From positions 1-7,414 of the forward strand of contig DATKQI010000375.1 in NCBI GenBank assembly GCA_035532755.1: DNA of 7,414 bases, written 5' to 3'. Below, one piece after another: positions 1 to 6,720 of the stretch. Position 1 is the stretch's first letter; each line of letters starts with the position of its first letter. The notes under the pieces were generated by a model. The model was not told the origin of the DNA. It worked only from the letters and a program-made list of their open reading frames with translations, and ran no database searches. The translations under genes and the position numbers were made by a program. Source of the stretch: DATKQI01 sp035532755 (GTDB lineage: Bacteria; Pseudomonadota; Alphaproteobacteria; Acetobacterales; Acetobacteraceae).

Positions 1-2
1 AC

Positions 3-593
3 CCGATCGGGGCGATGCGGCTGAAGGCCGAGAACGGGCTCGCGGGCGATGCGGCGAAACGCACCGGGGCATTGCAGGCGGTGCTGGGGCTGATCGGCCG
101 GCTCGATTCCCTGCTCGGCGACCTGCTGCGGCTGACCAGCCCCGGCCAGCCGCAGCCGCATCCGACCGATCTCGACACGCTGCTGAACGTCGCCGCCGAC
201 CTGCACCGGGACCGGGCGGCCGAGCGCGGCATGACGATCCGCGTCCGGCAGGCGACGGGCGATTTCCCGCTCGATTCCGCGCTGATCGGCCGGGCGATCG
301 AAAATCTGGTGCTGAACGCCGTCCAGAACGGAGAGCCGGGCGATGAGGTCGTCTTGAGCGCCGCCACGAACCACGACGGGCTCATCCTCCGCGTGGCCGA
401 TGACGGGCCGGGCGTGCCGGATTCGATCCGCGCCAACCTGTTCGAGCCGTTCGTGCACGGCCGGGCAGACGGCACCGGGCTCGGCCTGTCCATCGTGCGC
501 GAACTGGCGGCGACGCACGACGGCACCGCCCGGCTGGTTCCCACCGAAACCGGCGCCACATTCGAGGTCATGCTGCCATGGCCCGCCTGCTGA
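3..593 (+). CDS. Sensor histidine kinase, C-terminal part (5' end outside window)
   Basis: This is the C-terminal catalytic half of a two-component sensor kinase that presumably phosphorylates the response regulator encoded next to it. The frame is open to the window's left edge, so the Met codon at 15 is internal. The first visible residues (PIGAMRLKAEN) look like the stretch just after the H-box (HExRNP-type), so the phospho-accepting His lies just outside. Counting from Met15, the ATPase domain shows an N-box at 96-105 (ENLVLNAVQN), a G1 box DDGPG at 129-133, an F-box FEPF at 143-146 and a G2 box GTGLGL at 153-158. All key ATP-binding motifs are intact. The gene overlaps the regulator by 16 nt (578-593), which implies translational coupling and a cognate pair. 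The sensor domain is not in the window, so neither the signal nor membrane anchoring can be judged. Confidence 0.95.
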   Translation, partial: PIGAMRLKAENGLAGDAAKRTGALQAVLGLIGRLDSLLGDLLRLTSPGQPQPHPTDLDTLLNVAADLHRDRAAERGMTIRVRQATGDFPLDSALIGRAIENLVLNAVQNGEPGDEVVLSAATNHDGLILRVADDGPGVPDSIRANLFEPFVHGRADGTGLGLSIVRELAATHDGTARLVPTETGATFEVMLPWPAC

Positions 594-1957
594 TCATCGA
601 CGACGACGCCGATTTCCGCCAGAGCCTGGCAGAGACGCTGCGCGACCTCGGCCATGTGGCGGAGGAAGCGGCATCGGCCGAGGCCGGGCTGGCCGCCGCC
701 AGGCACAGGCTGCCGGATGCGGCGTTCCTCGACCTGCGGATGCCCGGCATGGACGGCATCGCCGCGCTGGCGCATCTGCGCGCCCTGTCGGACAGCCTGC
801 CGGTGGTGATCCTGACCGCGCATGCCACCTCCTCCAACACTATCGAGGCGATGCGACTGGGCGCGTTCGATCATCTGGTCAAACCCGTCGGCCGGGCCGA
901 TCTGCACGCGCTGCTCACGCGGATGCTCGCACCCCCGCCCATGGCCCCACCCGCGCCGGATGCCGCCGATGCCGGAGAGATCATTGGCTTCAGCCCGGCC
1001 ATCCGCGCGGTGCAGAAGCAGGTGGGCCTCGCCTCCGGCTCCGATGCCACGGTGCTGATCACCGGCGAAACCGGCACCGGGAAGGAGATGGTCGCCCGCG
1101 CGCTGCACCGCCACGGCCCGCGCGCGGAGCGGCCGTTCGTGGCGGTGAACTGTGCCGCCATCCCCGCCGAACTGCTGGAAAGCGAGCTGTTCGGCCATGA
1201 GCGCGGAGCGTTCACCGGCGCGGTCACCCAGCGCCGTGGCCGTTTCCGCGAGGCCGACGGCGGCAGCATCTTCCTCGACGAGATCGGCGACATGCCCGCC
1301 GCGATGCAGGCGAAGATCCTGCGCGTGCTGCAGGAACGGGTGGCAAGCCCGGTCGGCGGGGCGCCGGTGCCGGTGGACGTGCGGATCATCGCCGCCACCC
1401 ATCGGGACCTGCGCCCCGCCTCCGATGCCGGATCGTTCCGTGCCGATCTCTACTACCGGCTGGCGGTGCTGCCGATCGTCGTGCCGCCGCTGCGCGACCG
1501 CGGCGTCGATATCGTGCTGCTGGCCGAGCACTTCCTGCGCATCGCCAATTCCGCAACGCCGAAGCGCCTTGCCCCGAACGCGGCCGCGCTGCTGCTCGCC
1601 CACCCCTGGCCCGGCAACGTGCGCGAACTGCGCAACGCGATGGAGCGGGTGAACGCCCTGGTGCGCGGGCCGGTGATCGAAGCGGCCGATCTGGTCTTCC
1701 TGGCCGAGTCGCCGATGACGGCCGATGACAGCGCTATCATTCTTGATCTGCCTGGGGCCGTCGCGCGCACCGAAACGGCGCTGATCCGGCGCGCCCTGGC
1801 CGAGACCGGCGGCAACCGTGCCGAGGCCGCGCGGCGGCTCGGGATCAACCGCCAGCTTCTCTACCAGAAGCTGCGCCGCTACGGGATCGAGGAAGTGTCA
1901 GGAAACCGGACATCGCCTGTCCCGAAGCCTGACGGCGATGACGATGGGGTTGATTGA
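578..1957 (+). CDS. Sigma-54-dependent NtrC-type response regulator
   Basis: This 459-aa protein has the full three-domain layout and usual length of an NtrC/ZraR/DctD-type enhancer-binding activator. The receiver domain (about 1-117) has the acidic pocket D8-D10, phospho-acceptor D52 in FLDLRMPGMDG, T80 and K102. The AAA+ domain (about 134-365) has Walker A GETGTGKE at 163-170, the sigma-54-contacting GAFTGA loop at 210-215, Walker B IFLDE at 231-235 and HPWPGNVRELRN at 342-353. A Fis-type helix-turn-helix covers about 413-434 (NRAEAARRLGINRQLLYQKL). The intact GAFTGA means it should activate sigma-54 RNA polymerase rather than act as a repressor. The ATG at 578 lies inside the end of the kinase gene. 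A 22-residue tail after the HTH is encoded by DNA that also carries two dyads (1896-1934) likely to be its own binding sites. The most obvious target is the sigma-54 promoter at 1987-2003. Which signal it serves is unknown. Confidence 0.97.
   Translation: MARLLIIDDDADFRQSLAETLRDLGHVAEEAASAEAGLAAARHRLPDAAFLDLRMPGMDGIAALAHLRALSDSLPVVILTAHATSSNTIEAMRLGAFDHLVKPVGRADLHALLTRMLAPPPMAPPAPDAADAGEIIGFSPAIRAVQKQVGLASGSDATVLITGETGTGKEMVARALHRHGPRAERPFVAVNCAAIPAELLESELFGHERGAFTGAVTQRRGRFREADGGSIFLDEIGDMPAAMQAKILRVLQERVASPVGGAPVPVDVRIIAATHRDLRPASDAGSFRADLYYRLAVLPIVVPPLRDRGVDIVLLAEHFLRIANSATPKRLAPNAAALLLAHPWPGNVRELRNAMERVNALVRGPVIEAADLVFLAESPMTADDSAIILDLPGAVARTETALIRRALAETGGNRAEAARRLGINRQLLYQKLRRYGIEEVSGNRTSPVPKPDGDDDGVD
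1896..1912. promoter_or_regulatory. Putative upstream activator site 1 (enhancer dyad)
   Basis: The 17-bp imperfect dyad TGTCAGG-AAA-CCGGACA has 7-bp arms with one mismatch. It lies inside the last codons of the regulator gene. Its centre (1904) is about 110 bp upstream of the start site predicted from the -24/-12 promoter, a normal enhancer distance for NtrC-type activators. It resembles site 2 when that site is read on the opposite strand (12 of 17 positions). Function as a binding site is inferred. Confidence 0.6.
1918..1934. promoter_or_regulatory. Putative upstream activator site 2 (enhancer dyad)
   Basis: This second 17-bp element reads CGTCAGG-CTT-CGGGACA on the - strand and matches site 1 at 12 of 17 positions, including both half-sites. 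The centres of sites 1 and 2 are 22 bp apart, about two helical turns, so two activator dimers would sit on the same DNA face. The centre is about 88 bp upstream of the predicted start site. An IHF-core-like TTGATT (1950-1955) lies between it and the promoter, but the rest of the IHF consensus fits poorly. Confidence 0.55.
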
Positions 1958-1986
1958 AAATATAAGCGTTTTCAGCATGATAATGG

Positions 1987-2003
1987 TTGGCACAAGGGTT
2001 GCT
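1987..2003 (+). promoter_or_regulatory. Sigma-54 (RpoN) -24/-12 promoter
   Basis: TTGGCAC-N5-TTGCT matches the sigma-54 consensus (YTGGCAC...TTGCW). The invariant GG (1989-1990) and GC (2001-2002) are separated by exactly 10 bp. Transcription would start near 2013-2014, giving a leader of about 36 nt before the ATG at 2050. The element sits in a noticeably AT-richer gap of 92 bp right after a sigma-54 activator gene. That location makes a chance match unlikely. Confidence 0.88.
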
Positions 2004-2035
2004 CTTCAGGCTTCGGGGTCGCGGCAATGCGGCCC

Positions 2036-2043
2036 GGAAGGAG
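2036..2043 (+). promoter_or_regulatory. Ribosome binding site for the exported protein gene
   Basis: GGAAGGAG ends six bases before the ATG at 2050. It selects that start over an in-frame TTG at 1987, which would lie inside the -24 promoter element and upstream of the predicted transcription start. Confidence 0.85.
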
Positions 2044-2049
2044 AATGGA

Positions 2050-2790
2050 ATGATCCGCAAGACAGTCGTCCTCGCGCTCGCCGCCTCGCTCGCAGCACCT
2101 GCGCTGGCGCTCGCCCAGCAGCCGGCGGGGTTCGATCCTGCCAAGCTGCCGGCCTACAGCGGCACGGTGACGCATTTCACCCTCACGCCGCGTGGCGATA
2201 TCGACGGCTTCGTGCTGTCCGACGGTACCCAGGTGCAGACCCCGCCCCCGCTTTCCACCCAGATCGCCTATGCGGTGAAGCTGGGCGATTCGGTGACGGT
2301 GCACGGGCTGAAAGCGGCCGCCGTGCCGGTGGTCCAGGCGATGTCCGTCACCGACGGGGCGCAGACGGTGGTGGACACGCTGCCGCCCGGCCCGCCGCCA
2401 CGCCGCCCGGGAATGGAGCCGGGCCGCGGGCCGCATCGCGGTCCGCACCATCCGCCGCATCACGGCCCCGGCATGGGCGTTCCGCTGATGGCCAGCGGCA
2501 AGGTGCAGATGCTGCTGCACGGCCCGCGCGGCGAGGTGAACGGTGCGATGCTGGCCGATGGCACCGAGCTGCACCTGCCGCCCCCGGCCATGGCGCGGAA
2601 CGCGAGCCTGCTGAAGCCCGGCAGCACGGTGGCAGCCGCGGGCATGGGCGTGGCCAACGCGCTCGGCCGGGTGATCATGGTGCAGCGGATCGGCCCGTCC
2701 TTCGATCAGTTGACCATGCTCGCCCCGCCGCCCCCGCCGCCGGGTGGCCCGCACTGGCACGGGCAGAAGCACGAGGGTGGGCAGCGGTAG
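2050..2790 (+). CDS. Exported two-repeat protein with His/Pro-rich linker, function unknown
   Basis: I cannot name the family of this 246-aa protein. It begins with a clear signal peptide (MIRKTVVLALAASLAAPALALA, predicted cut before QQ at about 23), so it should be periplasmic or secreted. Two homologous domains follow, about 38-108 and 150-215. They align without gaps over some 49 residues, sharing G-x-V, PRG, G-x-x-L, DGT, PPP, K-x-G and later V and G positions (about 18 identities). The pattern looks like a small beta-rich, OB-like fold, perhaps akin to DUF5666-type domains, but that is only an impression. The linker (about 109-149) is rich in Pro, Gly and His, with five His in residues 129-138 (HRGPHHPPHH). 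The C-terminus is Pro-rich and ends with more His. Metal binding is plausible but unproven; no catalytic motif is seen. Transcription very likely comes from the sigma-54 promoter just upstream, under control of the preceding regulator. Confidence 0.9.
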   Translation: MIRKTVVLALAASLAAPALALAQQPAGFDPAKLPAYSGTVTHFTLTPRGDIDGFVLSDGTQVQTPPPLSTQIAYAVKLGDSVTVHGLKAAAVPVVQAMSVTDGAQTVVDTLPPGPPPRRPGMEPGRGPHRGPHHPPHHGPGMGVPLMASGKVQMLLHGPRGEVNGAMLADGTELHLPPPAMARNASLLKPGSTVAAAGMGVANALGRVIMVQRIGPSFDQLTMLAPPPPPPGGPHWHGQKHEGGQR

Positions 2791-2809
2791 GCCTGCTCCG
2801 GTTGATTTG

Positions 2810-2837
2810 GATGGCCCGGCCGGCTGGCCGGGCCATC
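2810..2837. terminator. Convergent hairpin terminator
   Basis: GATGGCCCGGCC pairs perfectly with GGCCGGGCCATC around a GGCT loop, giving a 12-bp GC-rich stem. It lies 19 bp after the + strand stop codon and 1 bp beyond the stop of the - strand epimerase gene, so it can serve both converging units. Neither side has a strong T-run (TCTTCATG on +, CAAATC on -), so it may be a weaker intrinsic terminator or an RNA 3'-end stabiliser. Confidence 0.75.
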
Positions 2838-2838
2838 T

Positions 2839-3723
2839 TCATGCGGGGCGGCGTAGCGTGAACCGCACGGTGCCCGCCAGCACCGCGCCCGGTTCCAGCA
2901 CGACCAGCCCGTGATCCGGCACGGTGCCCATGCGGTTGATCGCATCGCTCATATGGCTCACCGGCTCGAACGCGAAATGGTCGCGGCCCGGCGGGGTATA
3001 GACCACCGCGTGGCCGAACACCGGATCGGCCGACATGGCAAGCCCCAGCCCGGCGTCCGGCCAGTCGATCGTGGTGGTGCCGGTCCAGCCGGCGTAGCAG
3101 TTGTCGAGCTTCGGTTCGGCGAGCATGCGCGGCGGATCGAATCGCCAGTCCGGCGGGGGGGCAACCTGCGCGTCCGGCAGATGGTCCGCCCCGTTCAGCC
3201 ACACGCTGCCGGCATCGAACCCGAGCCGGACGCCGGCATGGCGCGGGAAGAACGGGTGCAGCCCCATGCCCGCCGGCATTCGCTTCGCCCCGGTATTGCG
3301 CACCGACATCGTGACGTGCAGGGCCGAATCCGACAGGGTGAACGCCTGCTCCGCCCGGAAGGCGAACGGCCAGGATTCCGGCACCGTGCCGGGGTGGTCG
3401 AAAACGATGCGGGCCGCCGTGCCGGTCGCCTCCGCCGTCCGCCACGGATGCACCCAGCCTTCCCCATGGATTGCATGCGGGCCGCCGACGGCGTTGCGCC
3501 ACAGCGAATGGGTCACGCCATCGAAGGTGAAGCGCGCATTCGCCACCCGCCCCGAGAACGGGACGAGCGGATAGCTGGACAGGTCCCGCGCCTGTTCCGT
3601 GCCCGGCGCGGTCGGGCGCATCAGCGCGAAGCCATCGTGGCTGAAGCCGGCGATGGCGCCGCCGGTATGGGGCCAGATCTCCAGCCGCAGCTTCCCCGCT
3701 TCCAGCACGACCGCATCGCTCAT
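2839..3723 (-). CDS. Aldose 1-epimerase (galactose mutarotase family)
   Basis: This 294-aa cytoplasmic enzyme is of the GalM-like beta-sandwich fold and interconverts alpha and beta anomers of aldoses. Family signatures include PFSGRVANARF at 55-65, H86 in HGEGW, H156 in GLHPFF, D207 in KLDNCY and E253 in FAFEP. The two His and the Glu correspond to the expected substrate-binding and acid/base residues. Length is normal for the short bacterial branch. The ATG at 3723 follows the MalG-type permease stop by 3 nt and has AAGGA about 7 nt upstream. It is the last gene of the sugar-importer operon, directly before the hairpin at 2810-2837. The role inferred from context is to supply the correct anomer of the imported sugar to a dehydrogenase such as the SDR encoded divergently. 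Sugar specificity cannot be read from sequence. Confidence 0.93.
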   Translation of the reverse strand: MSDAVVLEAGKLRLEIWPHTGGAIAGFSHDGFALMRPTAPGTEQARDLSSYPLVPFSGRVANARFTFDGVTHSLWRNAVGGPHAIHGEGWVHPWRTAEATGTAARIVFDHPGTVPESWPFAFRAEQAFTLSDSALHVTMSVRNTGAKRMPAGMGLHPFFPRHAGVRLGFDAGSVWLNGADHLPDAQVAPPPDWRFDPPRMLAEPKLDNCYAGWTGTTTIDWPDAGLGLAMSADPVFGHAVVYTPPGRDHFAFEPVSHMSDAINRMGTVPDHGLVVLEPGAVLAGTVRFTLRRPA

Positions 3724-3726
3724 CGT

Positions 3727-4554
3727 CTATCCTTTCAATCCGCCGGCGGTGAGGCCGGAAACCACCCGTTCCTGGAACACCACGATCAGGATCGCGATCG
3801 GCACGATCCCCACCACCAGCGCGGCCGAAATCTCCGGCCAGGGGAACGTGAACTGCCCCTGGTACAGCGTGATGCCGACCGGCAGCGTGCGCAAGCGCGG
3901 GTCCGAATTGAAGGACAGGGCCAGAAGGAACTCGTCCCATGAATTGACGAAGGCGAGAATGCCGGCGGTGAACACGCCGGGTGCTGCCAGCGGCAGCACG
4001 ATCCGCCGCAGCGCGCCGAGCCGCGTGCAGCCGTCCACCATCGCCGCCTGCTCCAGCTCGGCCGGGATCGTTTCGAAGAATGTCATCAGGACCAGCGTGC
4101 ACACCGGCAGGCTGAGCACCGCGTAGGGCAGCACCAGCGCGGTGTAGCTGTTCAGCAGGAACAGGCTGCGCAGGATCTGGAACAGCGGCACCAGGATCGT
4201 CACCAGCGGAAAGGTGGACACCGCGATGATCGCCGCCAGGATCGCCCCGCGCCCGGGAATGGCCAGCCGCACCAGCGCGTACGCGGCCAGCGCCGAGACG
4301 AACAGCGTGAGCAGGGTGGACAGGCTCGCGACCGCCAGGCTGTTGAACAGGAACCGCGGCAGCGGCTGGTCGGTGAACGCGTGCACGTAGTTCTGCACCG
4401 TGGGCGCGGCCGGCAGCCAGGTGATGGGTGTCTGCCGCAGCTCGATCGTGGTCTTGAACGAGGTCAGCAGAATCCACAGCGCCGGGAACAGCCCGTTCAC
4501 GAGCAGCAGCCCGGCTGCGAGCAGGCGCAGGCCCGAGATCGGCGGCCGCCGCAC
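3727..4554 (-). CDS. Sugar ABC transporter permease, MalG type
   Basis: This is an inner-membrane permease subunit of a CUT1-type carbohydrate importer, about 275 aa from the chosen start. About six hydrophobic segments are visible, beginning with LRLLAAGLLLVNGLFPALWI. The cytoplasmic EAA loop that contacts the ATPase is at about 168-193 (EQAAMVDGCTRLGALRRIVL, then PLAAPG). The downstream SWDEFLLAL and the C-terminal Leu-Lys-Gly are typical of MalG proteins. I chose the GTG at 4554, one base after the MalF-type stop, because it gives a normal MalG N-terminus (RRPPISGLRLL). An upstream in-frame GTG at 4590 would add 12 residues, including three Cys, and overlap the previous gene by 35 nt. Neither start has a good SD, so translation is probably coupled to the upstream gene. 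Confidence 0.96.
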   Translation of the reverse strand: MRRPPISGLRLLAAGLLLVNGLFPALWILLTSFKTTIELRQTPITWLPAAPTVQNYVHAFTDQPLPRFLFNSLAVASLSTLLTLFVSALAAYALVRLAIPGRGAILAAIIAVSTFPLVTILVPLFQILRSLFLLNSYTALVLPYAVLSLPVCTLVLMTFFETIPAELEQAAMVDGCTRLGALRRIVLPLAAPGVFTAGILAFVNSWDEFLLALSFNSDPRLRTLPVGITLYQGQFTFPWPEISAALVVGIVPIAILIVVFQERVVSGLTAGGLKG

Positions 4555-4555
4555 C

Positions 4556-5449
4556 CTACGCTGCCCGGATCTGGCGCAGGTACAGCACACTCATCCCCAG
4601 ACTGAGCACGGCGAGCGCGACCGCGAGCGTCGCCCCCTGCCCCAGCGCGAGGTTATCGACCGTGGTGCGATAGACGTACATGGCGAGCGTCTCCGTCGCA
4701 TCGCCCGGCCCGCCCTTGGTCATGGTGAACGGAATGTCGAAGGTCTGGAGTGCCGCGATGGTGCGGAAGATCAGCGCCACCGCGATCGCCGGGCGCAGCA
4801 GCGGCAGGGTGATCGCGCGGAACTGGCGAAAGCGGCCCGCGCCGTCGATCGCCGCGGCCTCGTACAGCTCCGCCGGGATTGCCTGCAATCCTGCCAGCAG
4901 GATCAGCGCGACGAAGGAAGACGCCTTCCACGTCACCGTGATGCAGATCGCGAAGAACGACCAGGACACCGAGTTGAACCAGATATGCTGCGCAAGCCCC
5001 AGCCGGCGCAGCACATCGTTCACCACGCCGTATTCGCCGTTGAAAAACCAGGCGAAGATCAGCCCGATGAAGGCGAGCGGCATCGCCCAGGGCATCAGCA
5101 GCGCGAGCCGCACCGGCCATTTGCGCCGGAACGGCAGATTGGCCAGCAGCGCCATGCCAAGCCCCGCCGCCATCGCCCCCGGAACGGTGACGAAGGTGAT
5201 GAGGAGTGTCGCGAACAGCGAGTGGCGGAAGCTCGGGTCCTGCCACAGCAGCGCGTAGTTCTGCAGCCCGACGAAGCGGCCCGGCAGGCCGGTGGACAGA
5301 TCAAGGTCGGTCAGGCTGGTCAGCACCAGCCGCGCCACCGGATAGACCACGATGCCCCCCAGCAGCACCGCGGCAGGGGCCAGCATCAGCGCGCCGAGCA
5401 GCCGGTCCGACGGGTCGCGCAGGCTGCGCAGGAGATGCAGGCTGCGCAC
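4556..5449 (-). CDS. Sugar ABC transporter permease, MalF type
   Basis: This 297-aa inner-membrane permease pairs with the MalG-type subunit encoded next. An N-terminal transmembrane segment (about 18-40) is followed by five more hydrophobic stretches. The EAA loop lies at about 197-220 (EAAAIDGAGRFRQFRAITLP, then LLRP). The TKGGPGDATETLAMYVYR stretch (244-261) is characteristic of MalF/UgpA-like proteins. It lacks the long N-terminal extension and P2 loop of E. coli MalF, as do most sugar permeases. The start is a GTG four nt after the binding-protein stop, without an evident SD, implying translational coupling. The substrate is probably a mono- or oligosaccharide judging by the adjacent epimerase and dehydrogenase. 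Confidence 0.97.
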   Translation of the reverse strand: MRSLHLLRSLRDPSDRLLGALMLAPAAVLLGGIVVYPVARLVLTSLTDLDLSTGLPGRFVGLQNYALLWQDPSFRHSLFATLLITFVTVPGAMAAGLGMALLANLPFRRKWPVRLALLMPWAMPLAFIGLIFAWFFNGEYGVVNDVLRRLGLAQHIWFNSVSWSFFAICITVTWKASSFVALILLAGLQAIPAELYEAAAIDGAGRFRQFRAITLPLLRPAIAVALIFRTIAALQTFDIPFTMTKGGPGDATETLAMYVYRTTVDNLALGQGATLAVALAVLSLGMSVLYLRQIRAA

Positions 5450-5453
5450 GAGA

Positions 5454-6707
5454 TCAGGTGAGCACGCGCTTCAGCCGCACGGCCATGTTCTTCGCCGCCG
5501 CCGCCGGCTGCATGGTGCCGGCCATCACCGCGTTGAAATCGGTGCGGATGATCTCGCTCACCGCGTTGTAGCGCGGCGTGACGGGGCGGGATTTCGCGGT
5601 CTTCAGCACCGGACCGGCCGCGGCGAACCACGGATCGGCCTTCAGCACCGCCGGGTCTTCATAGGTGGCCGGAAACACCGGCAGCATCGAAGCATCGACG
5701 GCGAGCAGCTTCGCGATCTTCGGCGAGGACAGGAACCGCACGAGGCCGGTCGCCTCCGCCTTGTGGCGGGAGAAGGCGGATACGCCCCATTGCCAGCCGC
5801 CGATGCAGCTGACCGAGCTGCCCCCCGGCACCGCCGGCAGCTTCGCCACGCCCACCTTGCCCACCACGGCCGAGTTGCGGCCCTGGAACAGCGCCCAGGC
5901 ATAGGACCAGCACACGCCGAACACCACCTTGCCGGCCTGGAAATCCTGCCGCGTATCCTCGGTGGTGGCCTGGGCGATGGTGCGCGGCGCGACGCCCTGA
6001 TCAATGAAGCCGCGCCAGAGCGCGAGCGCCTTCGTCGCGGCCTGGACATCGAAGCTCGGCTTGCCGGCGGTGATCAGGTCATGCCCCGTGCTCCAGTACG
6101 GCAGCAGGAAGGTGCAGACCGCGCCTTCGATCGGCGCGCCCTGGAAGCTCAACCCCTGCAGCCCCGGCGTCTTCTCGCCGGCCGTGATCCGCTTCGCCTG
6201 CGCCACCAGCTCGGTCCAGGTCGCCGGCGGCTTCAGCCCGTACTTGTCCAGCAGGTCCTTGCGGTAATACAGGAACATCGCGTCCGCGAAGCCCGGCAGC
6301 GCCACCAGATCGCCGCCCACCTGGTCGGCGGCGGCATAGGCGGGCAGATAGGTTCCCATCAGCTTCGGCACATCGCCCACCGCCTTGTTCAGCGGCACGG
6401 TCCAGTGCGCCGCGGCGAACTGCGCGGGGCGGATCACGTCCAGCAGGAAGAAGTCGAGCGAGGAATCCCGCGCCGACAGTACCGTGTTCAGGTATTGCGC
6501 CTGCGCTTCCGAAGTGGTGGGCCCGGCTTCCAGCGCGACCTTCACGCCCGGATGCGCCGCCTCGTACAGATCGAACGCCTTGCGCATCACATCCGGGCGT
6601 TCCTGCTTCGAGATGAACACCCGCAGCTGCGTCGCGGCCAGCGCGGGCCGGGCGATCAGGGCGGCAGGGGCGGTGGCGGCAGCGGACAGGAACATGCGAC
6701 GGCGCAC
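5454..6707 (-). CDS. Sugar ABC transporter substrate-binding protein, probable Tat export
   Basis: This 417-aa periplasmic solute-binding protein (SBP family 1, CUT1 type) captures the sugar and delivers it to the MalF/MalG pair. The N-terminus MRRRMFLSAAATAPAALIAR, followed by PALA and a predicted cut before ATQ, contains RRMFLS. That matches the twin-arginine core RRxFLK except for the last residue. Family features are an early LDFFLLDVIRPAQFA segment, the ALPGFADAMFLYYRKDLLDKYG stretch (hinge-proximal in relatives) and the later GGWQWGVSAFSRHK. The frame stays open upstream to an ATG-like start at 6872, and an ATG also lies at 6722. I chose the GTG at 6707 because GGGGAGA (6714-6720) stands seven nt before it and because it leaves a compact export signal. 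It is the first gene of a four-gene operon and the operon's promoter lies in 6708-6895. Confidence 0.95.
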   Translation of the reverse strand: MRRRMFLSAAATAPAALIARPALAATQLRVFISKQERPDVMRKAFDLYEAAHPGVKVALEAGPTTSEAQAQYLNTVLSARDSSLDFFLLDVIRPAQFAAAHWTVPLNKAVGDVPKLMGTYLPAYAAADQVGGDLVALPGFADAMFLYYRKDLLDKYGLKPPATWTELVAQAKRITAGEKTPGLQGLSFQGAPIEGAVCTFLLPYWSTGHDLITAGKPSFDVQAATKALALWRGFIDQGVAPRTIAQATTEDTRQDFQAGKVVFGVCWSYAWALFQGRNSAVVGKVGVAKLPAVPGGSSVSCIGGWQWGVSAFSRHKAEATGLVRFLSSPKIAKLLAVDASMLPVFPATYEDPAVLKADPWFAAAGPVLKTAKSRPVTPRYNAVSEIIRTDFNAVMAGTMQPAAAAKNMAVRLKRVLT

Positions 6708-6713
6708 GGCGGC

Positions 6714-6720
6714 TCTCCCC
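6714..6720 (-). promoter_or_regulatory. Ribosome binding site deciding the GTG start at 6707
   Basis: GGGGAGA on the - strand is followed by six bases (GCCGCC) and then GTG. This SD overlaps the alternative ATG codon at 6722-6720, which itself lacks a good SD, so the GTG is preferred. Confidence 0.7.

Noticed and set aside
786..794. TGTCGGACA palindrome as a further regulator site
   Set aside because: It has the half-site sequences but a 1-bp rather than 9-bp inner spacing. It lies deep inside the receiver-domain codons and is not near a promoter; chance is likely.
1946..1955. IHF site between the enhancer dyads and the -24/-12 promoter
   Set aside because: Only the TTGATT core fits. The distal half of the consensus does not match, so it is too weak to list as a feature despite its suggestive position.
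1987..2049. TTG-initiated 21-residue extension of the secreted protein
   Set aside because: It would start inside the -24 promoter element and upstream of the predicted transcription start. The ATG at 2050 has a strong SD and begins a normal signal peptide.
1972..2772. 266-codon open frame on the - strand across the secreted-protein gene
   Set aside because: It covers the sigma-54 promoter and lies opposite a gene with SD, signal peptide and internal repeats. No plausible domain is seen.
2675..4477. 600-codon open frame on the - strand
   Set aside because: It runs through the epimerase, permease and secreted-protein genes in another frame, is rich in Arg/Ala/Gly/Pro/His and has no recognisable domain. 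The overlapping frames hold clear family motifs. It is a GC-rich shadow frame.
4400..5461. 353-codon open frame on the + strand
   Set aside because: It is antisense to the MalF and MalG genes and has the low-complexity Arg/Gln/His composition of a complementary-strand shadow.
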